Assembly: GCF_002844195.1 (NCBI RefSeq)
Contig: NZ_PEND01000001.1
Span: 1 to 64,000 of the forward strand
Reading direction: 5' to 3'
Length of the DNA stretch: 64,000 bases
Source of the DNA: Halegenticoccus soli
GTDB lineage: Archaea; Halobacteriota; Halobacteria; Halobacteriales; Haloferacaceae
Positions 1 to 9,254 of this stretch are shown here, in pieces. The notes below the pieces were generated by a model that worked only from the letters and a program-made list of their open reading frames with translations, did not search any database and had not been told where the DNA came from. Every line of letters starts with the position of its first letter. Positions within the stretch are counted from its first letter, which is position 1. Both the position numbers and the translations under genes were made by a program.

Positions 1-388
<388 letters not shown>

Positions 389-461
389 TACGTCATCGAC
401 TTCACACCCGTGAAGCGGGTTCAGGCGTTAACTGGATTGCGCGTTCATTACGGTCGAACGG

Positions 462-512
462 ACCGACCGACGCTGGTGTCACGTAACCGCGGTTCGATTC
501 CGCGGGTCGGCG
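462..512 (+). other. tRNA-like element before 5S rRNA
   Basis: Directly before 5S there is a T-arm-like hairpin (CCGCGG, loop TTCGATT, CCGCGG, about 487-505) followed by GTCGGCG. GTCGG at 506-510 can pair with CCGAC at 467-471 as an acceptor-like stem. In Haloferax volcanii such a tRNA-like element lets tRNase Z cut the 5' end of 5S rRNA, and the position here, ending one base before 5S, fits that. It has no complete D or anticodon arm, so it is not a tRNA gene. Confidence 0.75.
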
Positions 513-634
513 TTAAGGCGGCCAGAGCGGCGGGGTCACACCCGTACCCATCCCGAACACGGAAGTTAAGCCCGTCTGCGTACCGGCAAGTACTGGAGTG
601 CGCGAGCCTCTGGGAACACCGGTTCGCCGCCTCC
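513..634 (+). rRNA. 5S rRNA
   Basis: The sequence begins TTAAGGCGGCC and contains the conserved CCCGTACCCATCCCGAACAC block and the TGGGAACACCGG region. The ends pair to form helix I (GGCGG with CCGCC). The length of about 122 nt is the haloarchaeal norm. It is co-transcribed with 23S and follows the tRNA-like processing element without a gap. Confidence 0.95.
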
Positions 635-802
635 CACTCATACTTCACTCATCCTCGTGAGCGACGCCCATCGCGCGTCGCTCGGTCCGTCCTCCGAGAG
701 CGGTGGCTGTGTCGCGACGCGATCGCGCGCGTGACGCGTCGACCTCGCGTCGTTGCTCGGAAACGCTAGGCTTAAGCGGCAGACACCAGTAGAGGTATCT
801 GC

Positions 803-878
803 GCCAAGGTGGCAGAGTCCGGCCGAACGCAGCGGCCTGCAGAGCCGCCCATCGCCGGTTCAAATCCGGCCCTTGGCT
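803..878 (+). tRNA. tRNA-Cys (GCA)
   Basis: A full cloverleaf is visible: acceptor GCCAAGG pairs with CCTTGGC, the anticodon stem GCGGC/GCCGC holds loop CTGCAGA with anticodon GCA, and the T arm is CCGG-TTCAAAT-CCGG. The discriminator base is T and no CCA is encoded. Its place distal to 5S is the standard haloarchaeal arrangement. Confidence 0.95.
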
Positions 879-1016
879 CTCATTTCCGAGCAACTCGACG
901 TCTCAGAGCCGTCAGGCTGCGCTTCCGATCGAGGAGAACGCTGCGCAGTGGAGTGAGGTAAACGGGCGAGGAGGGCGAGGCGGACTCACTCCGGCGCTCG
1001 GTTTCGGAAAAGTAAT

Positions 1017-1024
1017 CGTTATAC
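1017..1024 (+). promoter_or_regulatory. TATA box of the 1048 gene
   Basis: CGTTATAC lies about 27 bp before the ATG at 1048, the distance expected for a leaderless haloarchaeal transcript. No ribosome binding site precedes the start. Confidence 0.5.
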
Positions 1025-1047
1025 GGCGGGTAGCCATTGCCCAACGT

Positions 1048-1929
1048 ATGCAACGACGCGCTGCGGCCATCTACGCCGTGCTCTTCCTCGTCATCGGTGC
1101 GGCGTCGTACTCGCTCATCGCGACCGCGCAGGAGCCGGAGATCTCCTTCGAGAACCCGGATTACAGGCTGTCGCAGAACGAGTCGTTCACCGTCGAAGGG
1201 CAACAACAGCAGTACACCGTGTCCAGCATCGAGGCGTCCATGGAGAGTAGCGGGGGCGGCCACGGCGGGGGCGGCGGCGAGCTGACCCGCTCGGGCGAGA
1301 TCACCTGGACGATCCAGTCGGCTGAGTACAACGCGACCTGGGAGAACAACAGCACGGTCACGCTGAACAACCAGACGAACGAGTCGTACCGTGTCCTGAT
1401 CCCGAACCAGTCGAATCCGAACTCCTTCACCCTCCAGGAGGAGATCAACGAGTCGCAGGTCCTCCAGAACGATCCGAACGCCGACAACGAGACTATCACC
1501 CGCGACGGGCAGAAGTACGTCGTCGTCCAGAACGGGAACGACACCACGCTCGTCCCCGCCGACGAGTACTTCCCCGACCCGCAGACCCAGCGGTACAGCG
1601 AGGGGGACTCGTTGAACTACCAGGGCAACCAGTCCACGGTCGAGAACGTGACGGCGGAGAGCGTCACCGTCACCTGGACCGGGCCGCGGACGAGCACCGC
1701 GGAACTGTCGGAGGGCGGGCGAGTGAACCTCGACGGGCAGGAGTACCTCGTCCACTTCCCGAACAACCAGACGGTCGTCCTGACGCAGGACTTCCAGAGC
1801 TACAAGGCGCAGAACCAGGACATCGCTCAGCACCACCAGCTCCTCAACAGCCTCTGGAGCATCATCGCGCTGTGCGGCATCACCGCCGTGCTCCTCCTCG
1901 CGATGGCGTACCTCCCTTCGAGGTACTGA
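1048..1929 (+). CDS. Haloarchaeal two-TM surface protein, unknown function
   Basis: This 293-residue protein has one N-terminal hydrophobic segment (about residues 5-25, signal or anchor) and one near the C-terminus (about 270-288). Between them is an extracytoplasmic region rich in Asn, Gln and Thr with many N-x-S/T sequons, so it is probably an N-glycosylated membrane protein. Residues 64-80 form a short Ser/Gly/His patch (SSGGGHGGGGG). The ATG fits the TATA box at 1017. I do not recognise a catalytic domain. A short T-run that may end the transcript follows the stop. Confidence 0.75.
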   Translation: MQRRAAAIYAVLFLVIGAASYSLIATAQEPEISFENPDYRLSQNESFTVEGQQQQYTVSSIEASMESSGGGHGGGGGELTRSGEITWTIQSAEYNATWENNSTVTLNNQTNESYRVLIPNQSNPNSFTLQEEINESQVLQNDPNADNETITRDGQKYVVVQNGNDTTLVPADEYFPDPQTQRYSEGDSLNYQGNQSTVENVTAESVTVTWTGPRTSTAELSEGGRVNLDGQEYLVHFPNNQTVVLTQDFQSYKAQNQDIAQHHQLLNSLWSIIALCGITAVLLLAMAYLPSRY

Positions 1930-1947
1930 GGCCGCGCCTTCTCTCGA

Positions 1948-1952
1948 TTTTT
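1948..1952 (+). terminator. T-run after the 1048 gene
   Basis: TTTTT about 20 bp after the stop codon in a high-GC context. Haloarchaeal termination commonly uses short T-runs. There is no strong hairpin, so this is a weak call. Confidence 0.35.
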
Positions 1953-2053
1953 CCGGACGAACTCGGCAGTCGCCGCGCCGTCGCCTTCGCCTGTCGGATC
2001 GAGGTACCTAGTTCGAAGTCCGGATCAAACCCCGGCGTCGACCGGACTGCCGC

Positions 2054-2176
2054 TCAGTAATCGGCCGGCTGCGGCAGTTGCTCCTGGCGGTGAACCGTCA
2101 CGGTCGCGTTCAGTTCCTCGAGCGCTTTCTGGATCTGGCTGTAGTTCGGCAGCGTCGTCGATATCGCCTCGGTCAT
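2054..2176 (-). CDS. 40-residue haloarchaeal microprotein
   Basis: The frame reads MTEAISTTLPNY at the N-terminus and ends PQPADY. It is a soluble, slightly acidic peptide with a likely amphipathic helix (residues 12-24). Support for a real gene is a good ribosome binding site, GGAGG, lying across the end of the upstream gene about 10 nt before the ATG, and only 6 bp between the two genes. It is probably translated with its 70-residue partner. Function unknown. Confidence 0.6.
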   Translation of the reverse strand: MTEAISTTLPNYSQIQKALEELNATVTVHRQEQLPQPADY

Positions 2177-2182
2177 CGAAAA

Positions 2183-2395
2183 CTACCTCCACTCGTCGAG
2201 CGCGCAACCCGCTTCGATCGCGGTCGCGATCCACGCCCCGTCGCGCGTCTCGCCCGCGAGGACGAGCAGCTCGCCGTCCTCGGTGTCGTCGATCGCCGCC
2301 GTGACGCGCGAGTCGGCGGAGCCGTCGATGTCGGAACGTCGGTATCCGTCGGTCACCCGCGGCGGAGACGGGTTCGCAGGGTATTCCCGCTTCAT
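2183..2395 (-). CDS. 70-residue haloarchaeal protein, unknown function
   Basis: I start this at the ATG at 2395, giving MKREYPANPSPPRV and so on. The open frame runs further upstream, but that part is Arg-rich shadow sequence. The C-terminal half (AAIDDTEDGELLVLAGETRD, then AWIATAIEAG) resembles a small haloarchaeal family I remember as DUF7556, without certainty. It is the first gene of a two-gene unit with the 40-residue microprotein. A 13-bp palindrome lies 47 bp upstream of its start. Confidence 0.65.
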   Translation of the reverse strand: MKREYPANPSPPRVTDGYRRSDIDGSADSRVTAAIDDTEDGELLVLAGETRDGAWIATAIEAGCALDEWR

Positions 2396-2729
2396 GTGTC
2401 GTAACCTGTCCGAAGGACCGCTGGCGGAATAGGGGCTCGGCCCAAACAGTTTGGCCCGCCGCCTCCGTCCCGGCCTCCGAGTTCGCCCTCGAATTGTAGC
2501 AGACGCCTTCGTCACGATGTGTGGCACGGCGTACCGCTGGTTACGCTTTCTCGACCGATTCCGCAGATGAAGTCGCCGAGGACGATCACGAGGGGACGAA
2601 ACGGGACGCTCACTGTTTTGTTCGATAATGGGATTACCTCACACTTCAACGGAGATCCGAGGCCGACGGTGGGGGCGCGTCCCCGAATCAGGATCCGTTT
2701 CGTCGCCTCCGAAGCGTCGGCCGGGCGCG
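2396..2729. other. Intergenic region between 70-aa gene and DUF302 gene
   Basis: This holds the promoter side of the leftward 70-residue gene and the 3' side of the DUF302 gene. Besides the palindrome at 2442-2454 I see no credible gene: frames on both strands lack plausible composition or starts. The middle part (2600-2650) is less GC-rich, with a TTTTGTT run. Confidence 0.5.
2442..2454. promoter_or_regulatory. Palindrome CCAAACAGTTTGG
   Basis: A perfect inverted repeat, CCAAAC-A-GTTTGG, 47 bp before the leftward 70-residue gene. Size and position suit a repressor or activator site. The binding protein is unknown. Confidence 0.4.
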
Positions 2730-3113
2730 CTACAGGTCGGCGAGAACTCGTTCGAAGCGCTCGTGCACCTCGTCGGCGATCGAGTCGAGAGCGGGGTTGT
2801 CCGCGACGCCCACGAGTTCGGCCGGATCGACGGCGCTCACGACGACGCCGTCGTCCGACTCGTACACGACGAGGTTACAGGGGAGTAAGGCGCCCAGTTC
2901 GATCTCCTCGGTCAACCCCTCGTGCGCTAACTGCGGGTTGCACGCGCCGAGAATTCGGTACCGGCGGAACTCCTCGTCGAGTTTCTCCTTCAGCGTCGCT
3001 CGAACGTCGATGTCGCAGAGGACGCCGAACCCCTGGCCCTCGAGCGCGCCGATCGTCGCTTCGACGACCTCGTCGAAATCTTCGTCCACTCGCTTAGTCA
3101 GAGTATACCCCAT
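2730..3113 (-). CDS. DUF302 family protein
   Basis: A 127-residue protein with the DUF302 layout: an N-terminal stretch like YTLTKRVDEDFDEVVEATIG, a central ILGACNPQLAH block with the conserved Cys, then LLPCNLVVYE and a C-terminal helix ending in FERVLADL. The start at 3113 is the first ATG giving the family's usual N-terminus; the longer frame upstream runs toward the tRNA gene. DUF302 proteins are small alpha/beta proteins of unclear role, often near redox or sulfur genes. No such partner is adjacent here. Confidence 0.85.
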   Translation of the reverse strand: MGYTLTKRVDEDFDEVVEATIGALEGQGFGVLCDIDVRATLKEKLDEEFRRYRILGACNPQLAHEGLTEEIELGALLPCNLVVYESDDGVVVSAVDPAELVGVADNPALDSIADEVHERFERVLADL

Positions 3114-3328
3114 ACTACACAATTCTACCCGGTCGCATTTGGTCATTGCGGCCGGGCGGTGTCGATCGGCCGCTCGAAAGCGGACGCGGCGATCGTCGCC
3201 GACAGCGAGTACCGCGCAACGGCGGGCACCGCGAACCCGCGAGGGGTTCAACTCACGTATCCGGTCGGCGAGAGGATTGATAACCGCCTCGACGCGGTGT
3301 GTTGAATCCGAAGTGAGAAACGAGGGGA

Positions 3329-3401
3329 CGAGCGCGACGGGATTTGAACCCGCGACAACTTGGTCCGGAACCAAGCACTCTGTCCACTGAGCTACGCGCT
3401 C
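3329..3401 (-). tRNA. tRNA-Arg (CCG)
   Basis: Read on the minus strand: acceptor GAGCGCG pairs with CGCGCTC, anticodon stem CTTGG/CCAAG holds loop TTCCGGA with anticodon CCG, and the T arm is GCGGG-TTCAAAT-CCCGT. The discriminator is G. No intron and no encoded CCA. It reads the Arg codon CGG, common in this high-GC genome. Confidence 0.95.
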
Positions 3402-3471
3402 TCTCCTTCCCGTACACGACTCCCCCGCTTAACGGTTATGTTCTCCGCCGCCGATCGCCACCGTTGCGCGT

Positions 3472-4971
3472 TCAATCCTCCGTCCTCGAATCCGCGATCT
3501 CTCCGCCGACGCCCGGACGGTCGATCACCGCCTCCTTCCACGTTCCTCGGGTGAACCAGGCCGCGGCGGCGACCGCGCCGATGATCTGCCCGGCGGCCAT
3601 CCCGATCCAGATGCCCGTCTCCCCGAGGCCGGCGACGAACGCGAGGACGTAGACGATCGGCACCCGTCCGAGCCAGAGCGCCAGGAGCGAGAAGGCCAGC
3701 GCGGTCTTCGTGTTGCCCGCGCCGCGGTACGCCCCGAGGACGACCTGCAGCACGCCGATGAAGCCGAACTCGAACGCGCGGATTCGGAGGTACTCCGCGC
3801 CGAGCGCCACGGTGTCGGCGGCCGACGCCGTGCCGGTCCCGATGAAGACGCCGACGACGGGCTCCGCGAACAGGTACGCGACGACGGCGACGAGGAGCAT
3901 CACGCCCGCGCCGACTTTGGCGGCGAGCCGGACGGCTCTGTCCGCCCTGTCGGGCTTCCCGGCGCCGAGGTTCTGCCCGACGATCGTGTTCGTCGCCCGG
4001 CCGAGCCCGAGCGCCGGCAGGAACACGAGCGAGGTGAGCCGGTTCCCCAGCCCGTAGGCCGCGACGACCTCCGGGCGGAACGTGACGACCATCGCGGTCA
4101 GCGTGATGAAGCCCAGCGCGGTCGCGGACTGCTCGATCGCGCTCGGCACGCCGATCCGGACGATCTCCCGGACGAACGCGAACTGCGGCCGGAAGTCCGA
4201 GAGCGCCACGTCCGGCCCGGCGCTCGTTCCGAACAGGATGTAGATCCCGAGTGCGGTCGCGATCCCGCGGGAGAGCACGGTCGCCAGCGCGGCACCCTCG
4301 ACGCCGAGGCCCGCGAAGCCCGTGATCCCGTACAGCGCTCCTTCCAGCGAGCCGAGCGCGAGGTACTCGAACAGCGGGTTGCCCTCGAACCCGAAGATGA
4401 AGATCGGGTCGATCAGGACGTTGATGACGACGCTGACGAACATCACGCGCATCGGCGCGCGGGTATTGCCGTAGCCGCGCATGAGCGCCGAGAAGACGAA
4501 GAAGCCGAACAGGAACGGCAGCCCGAGGAAGAACACCCGCATGTAGTCGCCCGCGAGGGGCACGACCTGGCCGGCCGTCGCCGGGGAACTCGGGAGGATC
4601 CCGAGCATGGCGTCCGTGAAGAGAAAGCCGAGCAGGCCGACGGCGACGGCGATGGCCGTGATGAACGCGAGCGTCTGGCCGGCGACCGTCCCCGCGGACG
4701 CCTCGCTCCTCGCGCCGGTGTACTGCGCGACGAGCGTGCTCCCGGCGACGGTGAACCCCCCGCCCACGGAGATCAGCAGGAAGATGAGCGGGAAGGCGAG
4801 GCTGATCGCGGCGACCGCGTCGGTCGAGAGGCGGCCGAGCCAGAGCGTGTCCGCGAGGTTGTACGCGACCTGCAGCAGCTCCGTGGCGATGATCGGCCAC
4901 GCGAGCGCGAGCATCGGCCGCGCGAGGTCGCCGTCGGTCAGCGAGTCGGGACGGTTCGGGGCGTCGGACAC
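3472..4971 (-). CDS. MATE family efflux transporter
   Basis: A 499-residue polytopic protein with about 12 transmembrane helices in two related halves. The N-terminus (LARPMLALAWPIIATELLQV) and the segment NLADTLWLGRL are typical of MATE exporters, and the second half repeats the pattern (PSAIEQSATALG, NLGAGKPDRA). MATE proteins exchange Na+ or H+ for organic cations, drugs or metabolites. It stands alone between the tRNA-Arg gene and the ferredoxin gene. Substrate cannot be told from sequence. Confidence 0.93.
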   Translation of the reverse strand: MSDAPNRPDSLTDGDLARPMLALAWPIIATELLQVAYNLADTLWLGRLSTDAVAAISLAFPLIFLLISVGGGFTVAGSTLVAQYTGARSEASAGTVAGQTLAFITAIAVAVGLLGFLFTDAMLGILPSSPATAGQVVPLAGDYMRVFFLGLPFLFGFFVFSALMRGYGNTRAPMRVMFVSVVINVLIDPIFIFGFEGNPLFEYLALGSLEGALYGITGFAGLGVEGAALATVLSRGIATALGIYILFGTSAGPDVALSDFRPQFAFVREIVRIGVPSAIEQSATALGFITLTAMVVTFRPEVVAAYGLGNRLTSLVFLPALGLGRATNTIVGQNLGAGKPDRADRAVRLAAKVGAGVMLLVAVVAYLFAEPVVGVFIGTGTASAADTVALGAEYLRIRAFEFGFIGVLQVVLGAYRGAGNTKTALAFSLLALWLGRVPIVYVLAFVAGLGETGIWIGMAAGQIIGAVAAAAWFTRGTWKEAVIDRPGVGGEIADSRTED

Positions 4972-5154
4972 AGAGGCGAACTGACGGAAGGCCGCGGTTT
5001 GAACGCGTCGGAACCGGCCCCGGTTGGCCGGTATTCGCGGGAACGAATAGCACGGCGGATCGCACGGTACACCGGGACGGATCGGGAACCGTCGGATCGG
5101 TCGGCCGGGCGAAAGAGAACGTCGGGACGGATCGGTGCGGCGCGAACCGCCGGC

Positions 5155-5739
5155 TTACGGCGCTTCGCCCGTCTCGATGGAGAAGCTGGCGCGCGGGTAC
5201 GCCACGCAGGTCAGAGTGTAGCCGTCGTCGAGCTCGCCCTCGTCGAGCATCTGCTGGTTGTCGTGGACGACGTAGTCCTCGGCGGGACCGTCGGTGATCC
5301 GGCCGGCGCAGGAGACGCACTGTCCCTGTCGGCACGCGTAGGGGAGGTCCCAGCCGTGCTCTTCGCCCTGTTCGAGGATCGTCTGGTTGTTGGCGAGCTC
5401 GATCGTCTCGCCCTCCTTGACGAACTCGACTTCGTAGTACTCGATCTCGTCCTCGGGGATGTCGGCGGGACTGCCGCCGGCCGCTTCCTCCTCTGCGCCG
5501 CCCTCTTCGAGTTCGCCGCCCTCGCCGCCGGCGACCGCGCCCGCGGCGACCGCCCCCCCGCCGATCGAGCGGTTCATCGGTTCGGGGAAGTCCGTCTCGG
5601 CGACGGTCGCGGCCCGCTGTTCGAGGATCTCCTGGGAGATGTCCTGCGTCGGGGTCCACCCCGTCCCCTTCGAGTAGTGCAGGGCGACGGCGAAGAGCGT
5701 CAGCGCGGCGCCCAATCCGATTCCCAGTAGGTCTACCAT
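5155..5739 (-). CDS. Membrane-anchored 2Fe-2S ferredoxin
   Basis: A 194-residue protein starting MVDLLGIGLGAALTLF, which gives one N-terminal membrane helix (about 3-20). Next is a Gly/Ala/Glu-rich linker (60-95), then a plant-type [2Fe-2S] domain with ligands C126, C131, C134 and C168 (CRQGQCVSCAG, later YTLTCVAYP). It probably passes electrons to a membrane or near-membrane partner. The usual soluble haloarchaeal ferredoxin has no such anchor. An 11-bp inverted repeat and an AT-rich box lie just upstream. Confidence 0.88.
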   Translation of the reverse strand: MVDLLGIGLGAALTLFAVALHYSKGTGWTPTQDISQEILEQRAATVAETDFPEPMNRSIGGGAVAAGAVAGGEGGELEEGGAEEEAAGGSPADIPEDEIEYYEVEFVKEGETIELANNQTILEQGEEHGWDLPYACRQGQCVSCAGRITDGPAEDYVVHDNQQMLDEGELDDGYTLTCVAYPRASFSIETGEAP

Positions 5740-5764
5740 GGCGGTGGCTACGGAATGCTGGTTT

Positions 5765-5775
5765 ACAACAGTTGT
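5765..5775. promoter_or_regulatory. ACAAC-A-GTTGT inverted repeat at ferredoxin promoter
   Basis: A perfect 5-bp inverted repeat with one central base, 26 bp before the ferredoxin start and adjoining the AT-rich GTAAAC that could be its TATA box on the minus strand. A bound protein would block transcription factor access. Short, so chance is possible. Confidence 0.3.
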
Positions 5776-5849
5776 GATTCCGTCGATGCGACACCGACTC
5801 CGAGGTTCAGCCGTCGTTCCGAGAACGTCACGCTGATCGCCGCTCCGCG

Positions 5850-6746
5850 CTACTCCTCCCGGGCGACCTCGTGCCGGCCGAAGCCGTACCGGAGCCGGTT
5901 GGCGAGCCGTCGGGAGAACCGTCCCGCCGTCCGGCTGCCGAAGCGCTCGGCGAGCGCCTGGTAGATGAGCGGCACCGGAACCTCCTGCGCCAGCGCCTCC
6001 CGGACCGTCCAGGTACCCGTCGAGCCGCCGGCCACGTAGTCCGCCACGTCGCCGAGGTCCGCGCCCTCTTCGCGGAACGCCTCCTCGCACAGTTCGAGGA
6101 GCCACGACCGGATGACCGCGCCGTTGTTCCAGGTGCGCGCGACCGCTTCGAGGTCGAGGTCGTATCGCCCGTTCGCCAGCAGGTCGAACCCCTCGCCGTA
6201 CGCCTGCATCAGCGCGTACTCGACGCCGTTGTGGACCATCTTCACGTAGTGGCCAGATCCGGCGGGCCCCATCCGGTCGTGGCCGTCCGGCCCGGTCGCG
6301 ACGGCGTCGAACACCGGCACCATCTCCTCGTAGGCCCACTCGGGGCCGCCGATCATGAGCGAGAAGCCGAGCTCCGCCCCGGCCGGGCCGCCGCTGGTGC
6401 CGCAGTCGAGGTACGCGGCGGCCGTCTCGCCGGCCCGGCGCACCGACTCCTCGAAGTGGGAGTTGCCGCCGTCGACGACGACGTCGTCGCCCGTCAGGTG
6501 GGGTTCGAGCGCCTCCATCGTCGCGTCCACGGCGTCGCCCGCCGGCACCATGAGCCAGATCCGCTTTTCGTCGCCCAGTCGCGATGCCAGATCCGAAACC
6601 GACTCGGCGGGCTCCGCGCCCGCGTCGGCGGCCGCCGCGACCGCCTCCGCCGAGAGGTCGAACGCCACGACATCGTGGCCCGCCGCGAGGACGCGGTCGA
6701 CGACGATCTGTCCCATCCGTCCGAGTCCGATGACGCCCAGCTGCAT
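5850..6746 (-). CDS. gnd: 6-phosphogluconate dehydrogenase (decarboxylating)
   Basis: A 298-residue protein beginning [20 protein letters not shown], the Rossmann dinucleotide site of the short Gnd/YqeC-type enzymes. Signature segments are [15 protein letters not shown] and [12 protein letters not shown], followed by the lysine segment [20 protein letters not shown]. It oxidises 6-phosphogluconate to ribulose 5-phosphate and CO2. In Haloferax volcanii a gene of this type works in the oxidative pentose phosphate route. I chose the ATG at 6746 because the upstream extension lacks family sequence. It stands alone. Confidence 0.93.
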   Translation of the reverse strand: MQLGVIGLGRMGQIVVDRVLAAGHDVVAFDLSAEAVAAAADAGAEPAESVSDLASRLGDEKRIWLMVPAGDAVDATMEALEPHLTGDDVVVDGGNSHFEESVRRAGETAAAYLDCGTSGGPAGAELGFSLMIGGPEWAYEEMVPVFDAVATGPDGHDRMGPAGSGHYVKMVHNGVEYALMQAYGEGFDLLANGRYDLDLEAVARTWNNGAVIRSWLLELCEEAFREEGADLGDVADYVAGGSTGTWTVREALAQEVPVPLIYQALAERFGSRTAGRFSRRLANRLRYGFGRHEVAREE

Positions 6747-7011
6747 GGGCGACGGTTCTCGGGCGGGATGGTAGGGGTTGTGGTTCGCGCTCGGCAAGCT
6801 CCCTCGGTCTCGCTTCGAACCGCTATCGTCTTCCTCCGTCCCGCCGTCGTCTCGTTCCGACTCGCCCATCCCGTTCCGACTCGCCGTCATCTCGCCTCGA
6901 AACGTCGCCTCCTCGGAACCACCCGCCGGTCTCTCGCGCCCGTTCGACGCGCGGAACTTGGGTTTGCAGGCGCTGCGTTTAGATGCGTTCCGCGCCTAGA
7001 TACCGGGCGCT

Positions 7012-7425
7012 ATGCCCCTCAGCGACATCATGCGCACGGACGCCGTGACGGCGTCCCCCGAGACCGCCGTCGGGGACATCGCCGCCGCGATGCGCGAGAG
7101 CGACCTCCCGTTCGTCGCGGTCCTCGACGAACAGCGGCCCATCGGCCTCCTCACCCCGGCGGACGTCGGACGCGCCTACGTCGCCGGCGAGGACCTCGAC
7201 GCGAAAACCGCGGCCGACCTCGTCGAGGAGCCGCTCGCGGTCCCCGCGACCGGCGACCTCTCGATGCTCCTCGCGGAGTTCGAGGCGACGGGCGAGCGCC
7301 GGGCCGTCGTCGTCGACGAGGCCGGCTCGTTCGCGGGCGTCGTGACCCTCGAAGACGCGCTCGTCCGGCTCGGTCGGGATCTCGAAACGGCGCTTTCGCT
7401 GTTCGACCGCGGCGGCGGGGGGTGA
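7012..7425 (+). CDS. Two-CBS-domain protein
   Basis: This 137-residue protein is two tandem CBS repeats and nothing else. Repeat one starts [20 protein letters not shown] with [12 protein letters not shown]; repeat two includes [20 protein letters not shown] and [12 protein letters not shown]. Stand-alone CBS proteins bind adenine nucleotides and act as sensors for an unknown partner. An AT-rich GTTTAGAT about 30 bp before the ATG is a likely TATA box. It lies 100 bp before the aminopeptidase gene, same strand. Confidence 0.88.
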   Translation: MPLSDIMRTDAVTASPETAVGDIAAAMRESDLPFVAVLDEQRPIGLLTPADVGRAYVAGEDLDAKTAADLVEEPLAVPATGDLSMLLAEFEATGERRAVVVDEAGSFAGVVTLEDALVRLGRDLETALSLFDRGGGG

Positions 7426-7524
7426 ACGCGGACCCGATCCGAGTCGTCCCGGAGTTCTTCGCCCCGCTCCGGGCGCGGGGAGCCATACCGTCGCGGTTTT
7501 CCTCGCTCCCGCCGAGACGCAGGT

Positions 7525-8652
7525 ATGGACCCCCGAACCCGCGAGCACGCCGCGGTGCTCGTCGACTGGAGCGCGCGAATCGAACCCGGCGACAACGTGG
7601 TCCTCCAGGTCGCGGAGGGCGCGCACGACCTCGCCGTCGCGGTCGCGGAAAAGCTGGGCGAGCGCGGCGCGAACGTCGTGTCCGGCTACGCCTCCGACGA
7701 GGTGACTCGGGCCTACCTCCGCGCCCACGACGGCGACTTCGACGAGGATCCGGCGCACGAACTCGCGCTGTACCGGAACGCCGACAGCGTGCTCTTTCTC
7801 GGCGGCGGCCGCAACGCCGCCGCGACCGCCGACGTGCCCGGCGAGAAGCGGCAGGCGCTCGCGCGGGCGACGGAAGGCGCCCGCGAGGCCCGCATGGCGA
7901 CCGACTGGGTGTCGACGGTCCACCCGACCCGGGCGCTCGCCCAGCGTGCCGGCATGGCCTACGAGGAGTACCGGGACTTCGTCTACGAGGCCGTCCTCCG
8001 CGACTGGGAGTCGCTCGCCGGGGAGATGGCGAAGCTGAAGGAGATTCTCGACGCGGGCAGCGAGGTCCGGATCGTGAAGGAGGACCCCGACGGCGACGGC
8101 GGCTCAGGGCCGTCGCGGCGCACCGACGTGACCATGTCCATCGAGGGGCGGACGGCGGTCAACAGCGCGGCCTCGGTCGCCTACGACTCGCACAACCTCC
8201 CCTCGGGCGAGGTGTTCACCGCCCCCTACGCGGCGGAGGGAACCGCGTTCTTCGACGTGCCGATGACGATCTCCGGCAAGCGCGTCCGGGACGTCCGGCT
8301 CTCTTTCGAGGGCGGCGAGGTCGTCGACTTCGCCGCCGGGCAGAACGAGGACGTCCTGGCGGACCTCCTCGACACCGACGAGGGCGCACGACGCCTCGGC
8401 GAACTCGGCGTCGGCACGAACCGCGGCATCGATCGCTTCACGGACAACGTCCTCTTCGACGAGAAGATGGGCGACACGATCCACCTCGCGGTCGGCCGGG
8501 CGTACGACGCCTGCCTCCCGGAGGGCGAGGAGGGCAACCGGTCGGCGGTCCACGTGGATCTGATCACCGACGTGAGCGAGAACTCGCGCGTCGAGGTCGA
8601 CGGCGAGGTCGTCCAGCGGAACGGGCGGTTCCGGTGGGAGGAGGGGTTCTGA
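7525..8652 (+). CDS. M29 family metallo-aminopeptidase
   Basis: A 375-residue M29 (AmpS/thermophilic aminopeptidase) protein of normal length. Metal-site motifs are visible in order: [11 protein letters not shown] (Glu ligand), [11 protein letters not shown] (Glu), [12 protein letters not shown] (His) and SAVHVDLI (His, Asp). The N-terminal alpha/beta domain contains [10 protein letters not shown]. It removes N-terminal amino acids from peptides in the cytoplasm. A short insertion [16 protein letters not shown] lies near residue 190. No signal peptide. Confidence 0.92.
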   Translation: MDPRTREHAAVLVDWSARIEPGDNVVLQVAEGAHDLAVAVAEKLGERGANVVSGYASDEVTRAYLRAHDGDFDEDPAHELALYRNADSVLFLGGGRNAAATADVPGEKRQALARATEGAREARMATDWVSTVHPTRALAQRAGMAYEEYRDFVYEAVLRDWESLAGEMAKLKEILDAGSEVRIVKEDPDGDGGSGPSRRTDVTMSIEGRTAVNSAASVAYDSHNLPSGEVFTAPYAAEGTAFFDVPMTISGKRVRDVRLSFEGGEVVDFAAGQNEDVLADLLDTDEGARRLGELGVGTNRGIDRFTDNVLFDEKMGDTIHLAVGRAYDACLPEGEEGNRSAVHVDLITDVSENSRVEVDGEVVQRNGRFRWEEGF

Positions 8653-8782
8653 GTAGCGCTCTCGTCGTCTCGGATCGCCGCGACGCACTTCGCCGAGGGT
8701 CAGCGGCTCTTTTCCCCGCTCGACGCCCTCTTTGCGACACTCCGTCAGTAACGCCGATACCCGCGACGGACGGTTTCGACGT

Positions 8783-8791
8783 ACTTTTTAT
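8783..8791 (+). promoter_or_regulatory. TATA box of S6e gene
   Basis: ACTTTTTAT centred about 27 bp before the ATG at 8814. The transcript would begin within a few bases of the start codon (leaderless). Confidence 0.55.
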
Positions 8792-8813
8792 CGCCGACCG
8801 TTTCGTTCCCCCC

Positions 8814-9212
8814 ATGGCAGATTTCAAAGTCGTCGTCTCCGATCCCGAGACCGGGGCGAGCTACCAGCGCGACGTGGAGGGACAGGACGCGAATCGCTTC
8901 CTCGGCCGAGAGATCGGCGACGAGGTCGACGGCAGCGCCGTCGGTCTGAGCGGCTTCACGCTCGAAATCACGGGCGGCTCGGACGCCACCGGCCGACCGA
9001 TGCGCGCGGACGTCGCCGGACCGAACCTGAAGAAGGTCCTCCTCGAGGGCGGCGTCGGGTACAAGCCGTCTCGCGAGGGCGAGCGCAAGCGCGTCACCGT
9101 CCGCGGCCGCGAGATCAGCGACGAGATCGCCCAGCTCAACGTCAAAGTCGTCGAGGGCGACGGCGACGTGGCCGCCGCGCTCGGCGAGGGCGACGAGGAA
9201 GCCGACGAATAG
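8814..9212 (+). CDS. rps6e: 30S ribosomal protein S6e
   Basis: 132 residues, beginning [18 protein letters not shown] and containing [30 protein letters not shown] and [19 protein letters not shown]. These are the conserved archaeal and eukaryotic S6e blocks. The acidic C-terminal tail is a salt adaptation. The start fits the TATA box at 8783. The next gene on the same strand follows after 42 bp and may be co-transcribed. Confidence 0.97.
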   Translation: MADFKVVVSDPETGASYQRDVEGQDANRFLGREIGDEVDGSAVGLSGFTLEITGGSDATGRPMRADVAGPNLKKVLLEGGVGYKPSREGERKRVTVRGREISDEIAQLNVKVVEGDGDVAAALGEGDEEADE

Positions 9213-9254
9213 GACCGGCCCGCCCGACTACCGTCTTCGTTCCCATTCCATCTC

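Noticed and set aside
880-1836. 318-residue minus-strand frame opposite the 1048 gene
   Set aside because: Composition is the Arg/Val/Leu-rich shadow of a high-GC gene; the plus-strand protein has signal, sequons and membrane helices.
3392-5794. 800-residue minus-strand frame over the MATE gene
   Set aside because: Arg-rich out-of-frame translation; the MATE frame explains the stretch.
5871-9212. 1113-residue plus-strand frame
   Set aside because: Only its last 132 residues are a real protein (S6e); the rest is antisense or out-of-frame to gnd, the CBS protein and the aminopeptidase.
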